NCBI RefSeq assembly: GCF_964199755.1
Contig: NC_133896.1
Location: 82,799,815-82,863,814, forward strand
Origin: Larus michahellis
Lineage: Eukaryota; Chordata; Aves; Charadriiformes; Laridae
Reading direction: 5' to 3'
Length of the DNA stretch: 64,000 bases
Position 1 is the first letter of the stretch; each line of letters starts with the position of its first letter. Positions 1 through 11,100 of the stretch are shown one piece after another. The notes under the pieces were generated by a model, which saw only the letters and a program-made list of their open reading frames with translations, ran no database searches and was not told where the DNA came from. The translations under genes and the position numbers were made by a program.

Positions 1-374
1 GAGATTAGATGCTTGCCCCATGGTAACTTCATACTTTATTTTCACTGGTGTTGTTATGAGCCGTGGTAGCAGCTGTGGTGTGCATGTCGGGTAGCAGGTG
101 TGCTGAACAGCAGTGGGGCTGGTGAGTCCAACCACTGTGGTGTCCTAGGTTCTGGAAAACAGTCACCAAAATAGAGTCACCTTTCAATGGCAGTGCAGCT
201 CATGGATGGCTTCTAATATAGATAGCTATGTCCTTGTTGTAAAGAAGCAGGGCCCAGGTGTGATTGATAGAAAATCCCTATCCATGGGCCTGCAAGTTGA
301 AACTCCTGGAAGTGGCAGTGACTTCCATCATTTGGCACTGCCCAGCAGGGCTGGTTGACTTCTGTTTGCTCCAG

Positions 375-2169
375 GGCAGGTGGAGTTCTCGGTGAGCACT
401 GAGGCCCTGCAGAACCAGCAGCCCTGCGGGAATGCCATCGTGGAGACCCCTGAGAAAGGGCGGAAGGACACGGTCATCAGACAGCTGCTGGTGGAGGTAT
501 GCGGGCTATGGGAAGGGGAGGACTGAGCTTTCTCACAGACTAGAGTGTACGCTGTGATGCAATTGGACAGGATGCTAGATTATCTCATTTAGGCTCCCTT
601 CCAACCTGGGCTTGTCTGTGATTCTATGTGATCACTACGCAGTGTGGCAATATGATGGTCTTACATCATCTTTATATTTTGGCAGGGCTGCATAAAGACT
701 ACAGCTTAATAACAGTGCAATAATGCAGTGTCTCACAGTACTCTAAAATTCCCCTATCCCCTACTGTAGCAGGACTCCTATTCCAATCCATCCTTCTCTT
801 TACCTTCTACCTGTCACCTCCTATTTCAATACACCATCTTTACTGCTTCTTTCCCCCTTTTGAGAGCCCCAGTAGGTTTGCCAGTCAGGACATGCTGCCT
901 CTATGCTAGTTGAGTGCCAAGCAAATGGCCTCTTAAGCTGAGTGCTATGCAGTTCTTAGCTTTTCTTTGCATCACAAAAAAACCTGATGCTTGCCTACTG
1001 TGTTGGATGGTAGTGTCACCAGATATTACAGTGCATAACATCTTCCCTTTCTATTACCAACAGACACAATTTTTTTTCCCTAAAGCATCTGCAGCATTAT
1101 GATAAATAGCACTGCAGACATCTCTTCAGGACAGCCCTCTAGAGCAACTGTGAGCTTTTTGCTAACAAAAGCACTTCCTGTAATGCTGCAGTCCTCTTGT
1201 TACAAAGCTGTTAAGTGTCTCTTGCTGCATACAGTAGTTGCAGGTCATCCATGTGATAGTCCTGCAGTCTCTCTTTCTTTTTCCAGTCCTTCCTCTAGCA
1301 ATCACTTAGGCTCATGTTTTTTGTACTTGCTTAAATTATTACTTCAGAGCTCTGTATTTCAAGGAGTGTTTGTGACTGCCTCTCCTTCTCCAGTTCACTC
1401 CTTTTTCACGTATTCCTCCAGCCTTGTTAAGGATTCCTCTGTCTGTTTGTCCTTCCCATCTCACTAACTTCTCACCTCTCTTGTTTTCCTTCATCCCACC
1501 CAAGCCTGAAGGACTTGAGAAGGAAACAGCCCAGAATTCTGTGCTCTGTGTAAAAGGTAAAGCCCTCTCTCTCCACTCTTTCCATTTGTTCCTGTGTGGT
1601 TTGATGGGTGGGACGTGGCTGGAGGAGGAAGATAGTGCTGCCTCTATCATACTCCAGATAGGCTGATATTTTTAGATAATCAAAACATGCCACATCAGTT
1701 GGGACCCTGAGACCTAAGACAGAAGAAAGCTCTAGAGAACGGACCATCCTGCCTAAGCGTCAGGGTATAAGCAAGGACACACTTAGCATGACTGTTTGCA
1801 GCCCCGTTCTATTGTGTGCCGACACTGGCATTACAAGTACTGCCTCCTGTTTTCTAGGGTGTCAAAGAAGAAGGTGTAGTAGAGACAGGATCTACAGTGT
1901 CTAACAGTGGCTGGGGGTGGTTTCATGCAGAGATTACCTTATATCCAGGGGAAAACTAAGTGGTTGAATTCAGGGCATTTCTAATAGGAACTGTTCCTGT
2001 TGTTTCACTGAGGTCCCTTCCCCTTCCCCGCCCCCCCATTTCTTGGGACTGCACTGAAGCTGTTCGTATCTTGTTTGTCTCTCAGGAGTGCCTGTGAAAG
2101 AGCAGTTTTCCCTGATGCTCCCCTCAAGTGTGGTAAAAGACTCAGGCAGAGCATATTTCTCAGTGCTGG
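375..2169 (+). CDS. Plus-strand A2M-like gene, exons 21-23 (MG7/CUB region)
   Basis: Three exons (375-496, 1505-1556, 2086-2169). The first encodes a stretch beginning [19 protein letters not shown] and containing [13 protein letters not shown], which aligns with the human A2M segment leading to the thioester domain. The second encodes [15 protein letters not shown]. The third encodes a segment ending in AYFSVLG just before the thioester exon. The first exon is nearly identical to its minus-strand partner (one coding change, R to Q), whereas the next two differ at roughly a quarter of positions. That contrast is part of the gene-conversion pattern. Confidence 0.88.
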
Positions 2170-5100
2170 GTGAGTGAGCAGCCTGGGAGAAAGAACCATG
2201 TGCTGTTTCTGCCCCTCTGTGTTGGCCTCCTACCTCACAGCTTTTTCTCTTGGTTTCCAGCACAGCTCACTCCTCCCTTTCATCCCTTCTGTCTCGAGCA
2301 TTTTCCCTTCCAGTTGTGCTCTTTATTTTCCCTTTTCTGCATGTCCTTATGTTCATGGTTCTCTGACAGTGCCCTAAACTTTCTCTGATTTCCCTCATGT
2401 CCTTTTCCTCTGCTGTTCTGTGTTTCATTACAGAATCTTTATCAATCCAGATTTTCTTTTGTTCTTCTCTGTCATCTCCTGCTTCTCTCATTCAGTAGCT
2501 CCTTCTGATTCTGACAGCCCAGCCCTGAGTTTTGTTAATATCCCTCTGGTATCTCCTGTTCCCCAGGTGACATTATGGGCGCTGCCATGCAGAACCTGCA
2601 CCAGCTGCTCCAGATGCCATTCGGCTGTGGGGAGCAGAACATGGTCCTGTTTGCACCCAACATCTATGTCCTGGACTATCTGAACAAGACAGGGCAGCTG
2701 AGTGAGGAGGTCAAATCCAAGGCCATTGGATACTTAGTGAGCGGTGAGCTGGGACACGGCTTTTGCTTCTGCTTTGGCTTTTTTCCAGATCCTGCCTGGG
2801 GTGGTTCTGTCAAATGTTGTCCAGATGTGGAAAGAGAGCTTCTCTCATGCACAGATGGTCTCTGCTGTATGCCTTAGAAGGTCCTTCACTGCTTTTTCCT
2901 TTATTATTTTCTGTTGCTTAAGCATTAGGGTACCTAATAATTGCACCCACTTTTCTCTGCTCCCTAACTGGGTTGCAATGCAGTGCAGTTGTCAGGTGAC
3001 CTGCTACAGTGACTTGCCCATTGTCATTAATGTGCCCTGCTTTCCTTCTGAAGAAAGGCAGGTGTTGCTTCTCCTCATGCAGTATAAGCAGTGCATGGAG
3101 GTGGGATGTACCAGTACTTGTTGGCTGGGATAGGACTGACCTACTCCTCTCTCCTTTGCCTTTGCTGATACAGCTGTTTTTCTATTCCCCCATCCCTCAG
3201 CAGACTTTCTCTGGCATCTGAATCTTGCTTTAACTCTCCATTGTAGGTTATCAGAGGCAGCTGAACTACAAGCACCCAGATGGCTCTTACAGTACCTTTG
3301 GACCACGTTATGGCCAACCAGGGAACACCTGGTGAGATTTCAATGTCACCTACGCCTCCTTTATATGCTTCTTTTTCCCACCCACATATTTATAATGAAT
3401 GCTGCATGACAGTAAATAGAAAATGCTGTTGTAGACCGGCAGGCTTTCCAGAGCTGGTGTGGTCCCTGTGCTGCCTCCTACTTAATGAAACAGGCTGCAT
3501 CAGCCAGTTATGTAGCTGAAGCACATTCTCCCACCAGCAACTCTGAGGACCATAACAGACAAGAAGGAAATGAAGATAAATTGGGGAAGAAGGGAGCAGG
3601 TATTCCACATCCTGACTGAGAAAGGCTGAAGGGTTGAGTGGCAACTCTTCCAGACTAGCATCTGCTGAGAAGGCTGCTGGGAAAGGTGTTTCCATATAAG
3701 TTGAAAGGATGATAATCCAAGAGCAGTGCTTTTTGTTTTGTTGGGTTTTTTTTTTTTCAAGAGTGTTTGTGGGTTACTAAGCAAAGAGAGCGTGTGTTGC
3801 CAGTGTGACTTACTGCAAAGTTTTGAGTTTCTCCAGCATATATTTACCATGCATTTTCAACTTTAGGTAAGGGTAAGAATGGATAATTCCATCAGTGTTG
3901 GTTTGCTTTTAGTTTCTGAAACAGTACTTAGCTCTTGACAGCACGTTGGCTTCTCACCACATGTCTGCTGCTTCTCCATCACTGCTTGTAACAATGCTAG
4001 CAAAACCTCTTTTAACATGTTCTTCTTCACTTTAAAACTCTGGGGAGTTCTGGGAAACCCGTAAGGCATGGATTTCTACTGCAAGAGTCCTGCCGGCAGA
4101 CCGTCAGCTAGCAGAGATTTAATTATTCTTCCCTGTCATTTTGAGTATTACTGTTAGGCAGATGTTGAGTTTATTGGCATGTGATTCCCTACTTTTTCCA
4201 AAGAGATTTGTTTAGATACAGGTCAACAAACTGCAGCCTCAATACAAAGCGATCACGGGGCTTTATGAGCCAAGAGAGGGACATGAAATCAAGGCGGGAA
4301 GCAATTTTTGGACAGATTTTTTGAGGTGAAGGTATAATATATGTGTGGTCTGACTAATTGGCCTACAGTTCCCCAGGCCTTCTTCCTTTTCTCCAGACAG
4401 ATGATGTGCACATGGGCCCTGTCACCTAAGATGGACAACAGGCCTGCTCAGGCCCTTTCACTGCTCTTTCTCCCTCACAGGCTCACAGCCTTCGTCCTCA
4501 AGTCCTTTGCCCAGGCCCGGCCTCACATCTTCATAGATGAGAAGCACATCCAGGATGCTTTGGTGTGGCTTTCCTACAAACAGAAGGAGAACGGCTGCTT
4601 CCGCAGTTCTGGGACACTCCTGAACAATGCCATGAAGGTAACACGTCTGCCTTGTTGGTTTTTTGTGAGTCTAGAACTTGGCCATAAGTAAGATGGGTTC
4701 AGTTGAGCTTCTTGAGCATATAGGCAGATAGGAAATTCCCATGTCAAGCTAAGGGTCTACAATGCCGAATAAACTATTCCCACTGGAATGGGAGAAAAGA
4801 CTGAAGAAGCTAGGTGGGGTCAGCATCTACCTTTGTGTTTCCCTGCAGGGTGGAGTGGACAACGAGGTCTCGCTGACGGCCTACATCACTATCGCATTGC
4901 TGGAGATTCCTCTGCCTGTAACCGTATGTGGCTGCACCCCAACTTGAATTAGTTATGCTGTCTTAGTCTATGATGACACAATACCGCCCAGAAGTTGCTC
5001 CAGATTCCGAAAAGGACTTGGTCGTTGAGTGCTGTGATATAAGAATTATGTGCTCTCAATTTTAGCATTTCTGGAACACAGTATACCCTACTTGTCTTAG

Positions 5101-8100
5101 ACCTCATTCTGGCAGACTCAAAGTTCAGTGGAATGACGTGTCATTAGCAAGGCAAAAACCTCATTTCTCCCATCCCTTCTAATCACTGGTTATCTTTCCC
5201 CAGCACTCAGTGGTGCGTAACGCTCTGTTCTGCCTGGAAACAGCAGCAAATGAGAAAGAAAACCATGTGTACACCAAGGCACTGATGGCGTACGCCTTCG
5301 CCCTGGCAGGGAAGGAAGAGCAGCGCAAGGCATTCCTTGGCTCACTTGAAAAGGATGCTGTGAAAAAGGGTGAGTGCTCCTGGTGGGATGTCTCTTCCTT
5401 CCAACCCGCTGGCCTTACATCTTCCCTTGATAAAACGGCTTTTATTGGTGGGGCAATGGCTGCAGGAAATGGCTTCTGTGGGTGAGGAAAGGTGGAGGGA
5501 GAGGAAAGACTCGTGGCAAAGGGCTTGCGTTTTTGAGAACTCCCTCTCAGTGCCCGCTCCACTCCTCTGCTCCAAGGGAGTTGGTCGGGAAGCACCACGC
5601 ACCATCCCCATCCGTGCTGAACTATCGGGTAGCTCTGCCAGCGCCTCTCCTCACTCCGCTCCTCTTGCCGCACCAGGCGCTGCTTAGCAAAGGCTTGGCA
5701 ATATTTATGGCCGCTCCTTCCTTCCAGTGCACGTGCTCAACATAGAACAAAGCGGACCTTGCACAGCACAAGGCACAATCAATCAGAGAGCAGCTGGATG
5801 TGCTGGGGGAGAAAATGAACATTCGGGTCATTTCACAGGCCATAGCACCAGCTCTGAGTCTTCCCAGAAATCACCTAATGACTCTGAGCGTTCTGGTCAA
5901 GTCAGGCCGGACAGTGAGTTTGCCCAAGCGTTGGGTAGCAGGGTTGTGAAGGAGGGATCCCCAGCACCTTTTGCCTTTCCCACCTGCAGGTGACTGCCAA
6001 GCCCTGGTCACATTCTTTGGGTCACTTTGCCTCCCAGAGCTTGCCACTGCCCAGCCCCGGCCTCTGCTCAACATGGGCAGGAGTGCCAGCCTGGTGCTCT
6101 GCTGGTGCTCAAGCCCATCAATGTCTGTGTGAATCTGGAGTCTAGGCCAAAGTGGTATCCAGGCCGGGGCACTGAGCCTCAGCAGCCTCAGACCAGTCGC
6201 AAAGCTGCAGCGAGTGTAAACCCAACCCTTCCCACTTCGTCCTACATGACAGACGCATTGTGGGGGCTGTGTCCTCTCAACCGGACCAGCAGCAGATCAA
6301 GAACTGCCTTGCAGTAACTGCTACTGATTGCTTGTGTGCTTCTCTCCACCCTCCCTGCCTCCTGTGAAGATGGGTCTGTTCACTGGCAGCGGCCTGGGAG
6401 GGAGCCAGAGGTTGATCTCCCGTACTATCGCCACCGAGCTCCCTCTGCTGAAGTGGAGATGACAGCCTACGTGCTCCTTGCTCACCTCACCACACAGCCG
6501 GCACCTTCCCAGCAGGAGCTGTCGTTCGCATCTCTAATTGCAAAGTGGATCAGCGGTCAGCAGAACCCCAACGGAGGCTTCTCCTCCACCCAGGTGAGCG
6601 GCTTCCCTCCTGGGACCTCACACATCAATCTCACAAGATGGGAAGCGTCAGAGACCCAGCTGGGAGCACAGTACGGTTTGCCAGGGCAGGGACTGTAGCC
6701 CTGCAGTGTATCCCCGCCGTTTCTACCAGGGTTGCCAAGTTCCCAGGAGGCTAGAGGCTAGCGTGTCAGGTAGGGCCTCTGGGAATGACTGACATTTTGG
6801 CTAATGACCTGGTTTTCTTGACACATTGGGGCCGAACACTAGGGACACAAGGGACGCGTGTCTGCGCCAGCACGGAGGGCTCCCACCGCAATTTGTTTGT
6901 GCCTCTCAAGTTGCTGCTTCACCCTGTGGCGAGCGAGTGAAGCTGCGCAGAGCTCCATCCCAGGGAGCTCAGGGAACATGCAACTGCTGTGCAGAGGACA
7001 CAGGAAGCGAACGGAAACACGCAAAAGCTGCTCCTTCCCTCTCTGCTTTGTACTTAGAACTGGAGAAAGTGAAGAATGGAGGGGAAGGTGCCTGCCAACA
7101 GCAAAGGGCGGGCTGTGGGAGGACAGGCTGTGGACAGGCTGAGGAACAGGCTGTCCCGTGGGTGCCGGCACCCGTCTCTTGCAGGACACAGTGGTGGCTC
7201 TCCAAGCCCTATCCCTGTACGGAGCTGTCACCTATGCCAAGAGCGGAGCAGCTTCCAAAGTGACCCTGCGATCTGGAGGGGACTTCCAGCAAGACTTCCA
7301 AGTGGATCCCACAAACCGGCTGCTGCTCCAGCGCGTGCCCCTGCCCCAGGTGCCCGGGGACTACAGCACGGAGGTGTCTGGCGAAGGATGCGTCTACCTG
7401 CAGGTGAGGGGGTGGCGGGTGGTGGCATCCTGGGAGGGGAGCCCCTTGCCAGGCAGGAGCCAGGGAGAGGGCAGGAGAGACAGCGGAGAGGAGAGGGGTG
7501 CGAGGGAAGGCTCTGGGAGGGGGAACAGGAGAAGAAGAGTAGACATACGTGGAGGAGCAAGAGTGGGAGGAGAGGAGGGAAGGGAAGGATACAGCAGTGC
7601 GGAGGAGCTGTGAGAATGGGAGAAGGGGGGAGGGTGGACGGGGAGTGGATGGTCTCTCTCGGGTGTTGAGCGTGCACGCACACACACTCACACAGAGCTG
7701 CTGGCTCTCCCCTAGACAAGCCTGAGGTACAACGTGCAGCCCACGCAGGAGGACGCACCCTTCGTGCTCCACGTGTACACAATCCCAGAGACATGTGCAG
7801 ACTCCAAGGCTCACAAGGCCTTTGACATAGGCATCAATGTCAGGTGAGCTGGCGTTTGGGTCTCAGCCCTCCTGAGAAGCCCGGGGAGCTGGAAGAGGTC
7901 TGGTGGTCCGAGGCGAGCCAGGCTGGAAGCCCTGGAAGCACAGTGCATCTCCTGGAAAAGTGGGCAGGAAGCAGCTGGGCTGGGAGGAGAGGCTGTGGAG
8001 GAAGGACAAGTCCTGCAGTGATGCAGCTGTGTGGGCAGCCCAGGGCTGGGCTAGTGAGCAGCTGCATAGGGGAACTAGCAGACCCTGGTGTAGGTGAAGA

Positions 8101-11100
8101 AGTTGCTGGACCGCCAGGACAGGGTGGGGTGCCAAGCGTTACGGAAAAGGTGGAAGTGCCCCCAGCTTTGACTTGAGGTGCACTGAATCTTTGTTGGTTG
8201 GTTCCTTAGTTACACCGGCGAGCGCAATGCCTCCAACATGGTGATTGTTGATGTGAAGATGCTGTCGGGATTCATCCCTGTGAAATCCTCCGTGAGGAAG
8301 GTAGGAGCCTGTTTATGAAACAACAACCAGCTTCTTATTTTCAAAACACCTTCAAAGTGTCTGTAACAAACTAGAGGTCTTCAGGGTTGGAATCAGCTTG
8401 ACCTTGCTATTGTCATCTACGCATTTGATGTGTACAGTGTTCTCTTTTCATACCTGGCTCAAGGCCGGCACAAGGGAGGCAATATGATGAATCTAGAAAA
8501 AATAGACTATGCAATTTTTTTGTTAGACTGGTGACGGGCACCTTTGTTATTATTGTGTCCATTGTGTCCTGGTAGCTCCCTATATGTTTGTCTGTGCACG
8601 GAACATTAAATAGTGGAGGTGTTTCCTTTTTCCCTCTGCTGATCTGACAACACCTTATAGCATTATAACTGTTTAGGTCTTGGATCACTGTTTGAGATGC
8701 TGAGCAGGTGCATGGTTTGGAAAATAAAGGCAACCATTAGATACTGCAGAACTAGCAAGCTGGAAGGAATGTATTTTCATTGAAGCGTTCCATCGCAGTG
8801 CTTGAACCAGTGCTCAGTCTCCGCTGGAGCTGGGCCATGCTTCATCAGCCAGGCTGTCAAAGGGAAGTCCTGGGGACCATGATATCTAGGGACACGCCAA
8901 AGAGGCAGTTCCGTGCTACAGACTTAGTTCCCTGGATACTGCGGTGTTTCATCCACAGCACATCCCATCCATAGGGCTGTGTAAGGGGCACAGGGAGACC
9001 ACCCTCAATGCCGTTAACATTGGTCTTCTTTCTTCAGCTGGAAGTCCACCCCGTTATTGAGCGCACAGAGTTGAGTACCAACCATGTCCTAGTGTATCTG
9101 GAAAAGGTGAGTATCTGTTTGGGGCGCAGATGGGGCAAAACGTCTGGGACTCAAAACTACCATGGCTCTGACGAGAACAGGGCTGAATCTCATACTGAAT
9201 TTTGCCCCTGAGCTTCCCACCAGGGGCAGGCTTCCCCCCAGGCTGGGGAAAGGCCCCAGGGTTTCCCCTGGTCCCCCAGCCGGGCCTGCAGCCCCCGCAC
9301 CCCACAGGCACGGCCACGGGTGGCCGGGGAGGCCGAGGGAGCCCGCGGGCGGTGCCCGGGCCAGCGCCGAGCAGCCCCCGAGCCGCCGCCGCTTCCCTTC
9401 CACAGCTCAGCAGCCAGACCCTGAGCTTCTCCTTCTCGGTGGAGCGGGACGTGCCCGTGCGGGGCCTGAAGCCAGCTCAGGTGAAGGTCTACGACTATTA
9501 CGAGACAGGTGAGTGCGGGGCTGGGGCGGCCGCGGCAGCCGGGGCGGGCAGCGGGACGCGCGCCGGGCGGGGGGACTGGCGGGGACCCGTGGCTGCCGCT
9601 GGCCTGGGCCCTTCCCCGCCCCGCGCCGCCCACCGCGCCCCCAGCGCAGCGGGGCCCGCAGGGCTGCAGGCCGCCGCCCGGGCCCCCGCTCCTGACGCTG
9701 CCGGACGGGCCCCGCAGCGCAGCGGGGCGACGACCACGGCGGCGGGACCCGCCCGCACGGCTGCCCCTCACACCGGCGGCTGCCGCGCAGCCCTGCTCCC
9801 CTGCGGGAGAGCGCGGAGCAGCCATCCGTCCCCCGCCCTCCCAGCCTGGCGCCTGCACGGCCGGGCCCGCCTTCCCGCGGAGAGGCGCCGTCCCGCGGGG
9901 CAGCGCCGGGGGCCGGGGGGCCGCTGCTCAGGTGCGGCCCCTGCTGCCAGGCAGCCCCGCCGCTCCCGGTGCCTCTGCTGTGCCGGCTGCTGCGCCAGGC
10001 TGGCGGCCATAGCCGAGTCGAGCGCGTGTGTCACCCGTCCCCGCTCCCGTGCTGCGAGAAGGTGGTGCCCGGGCAGCCCTTGAGCTCGCTGGGCCGGAGA
10101 CCTGCTGGGGCTGCCCGGGCGGGGCGGCTCTGCCTGGCTGCTGCAGCCCCAGACGGGGCCGCCACCGGGGCTCCCCCGCCCAAGTGGGGTCTCCGGGGGG
10201 AAGCTGGGATGGTGGCGGAGGCCTGATGTGGGGCCTGGGAGAAGCGTCTCTCTGGCACCCGTCCCTCTGCCGGGAGTGCCGAGGGGCTCCGACAGCCCGC
10301 TCTCTCCCTTCCCTTCTCTTTTCCAGATGAATTTGCCACACAGGAGTACACCGCTCCCTGCACCACAGGTAGGGTGCACAGAAACAACTGAGATGTTCCA
10401 GCATGGGGTACTGCAGGTTGTCTTGAATGAGTCTTTACAGACCTCGGCTTTCCTCAGCCTGGGTATACTCTTAGCATTTATCTTCGCTGTGCCTATTGCA
10501 GTCTCCATGTGTGCCTCAGTACAGAGAGGAAAAGCAATGCTGGACCCCATGTCCTGTGTAAGATCAGATACAGCCTTCATTTTGGCTCACTGAGAATGGC
10601 AATCCCACTGTTACTGCCTTCATTTGCACATAGACTCTTGTCTTCTCCTGTGTGTGTGTGTGTGACACTGTAGAAATAAGATTGAAATCTCCCTTGGGAG
10701 TGAACACCACACTCAGCCTTTGCATCTCTGCTGTTTTCAGGGCCACATTTGCCATGGTGCAGACACAGAAGGGTACTGAGGAATTGTTTCCCAAACATAG
10801 TGGTGAAATGTTGACGTTGTGGGGACCTTTCAGGCTCTGTCCTGGGTTATTTTTTCCCTTCCCTTGGGAAACTCGGGTGCTGAGGGAGAATGTGTATTTG
10901 GATAGCCCATGTATCTCTCTGCCTCTCCTCCCCTCTCTGAAGCATGGGTATCCTGAATGTGTCCATCCGTTCCCATTCTGTTACCTGTCTGCAAGTGGGC
11001 ATTTTTAGGTGAAGCAGTTTCCCAGATTTTAACAGGGCTTGAACTTGCATAGCCACCAGAACACAGAGAAGATGGTCAGGGCTCTGGACCCCACTTCCCC

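Larger units (their letters stand above)
9235..10375 (+). repeat. Inverted-repeat block A, left copy (partner 16,683-17,823)
   Basis: 1,141 bp, extremely GC-rich, matching the reverse complement of 16,683-17,823 (also 1,141 bp) with about two differences, both C-to-T type at CpG sites near 9,884 and 9,907. It covers the end of intron 33, exon 34, intron 34, exon 35 and seven bases of intron 35. Confidence 0.95.

Noticed and set aside
7076..7814. Long overlapping frames on both strands around exon 30 (up to 201 codons)
   Set aside because: These are shadows of exon 30 and the purine-rich intron 30. They have no family resemblance and are mirrored at 19,184-19,933.
9202..10083. 293-codon open frame in GC-rich sequence (and its mirror at 16,975-17,706, plus opposite-strand frames)
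   Set aside because: It overlaps exon 34 in another frame and exists on several frames and both strands because the sequence has almost no AT-rich stop codons. It has no domain and low-complexity composition.
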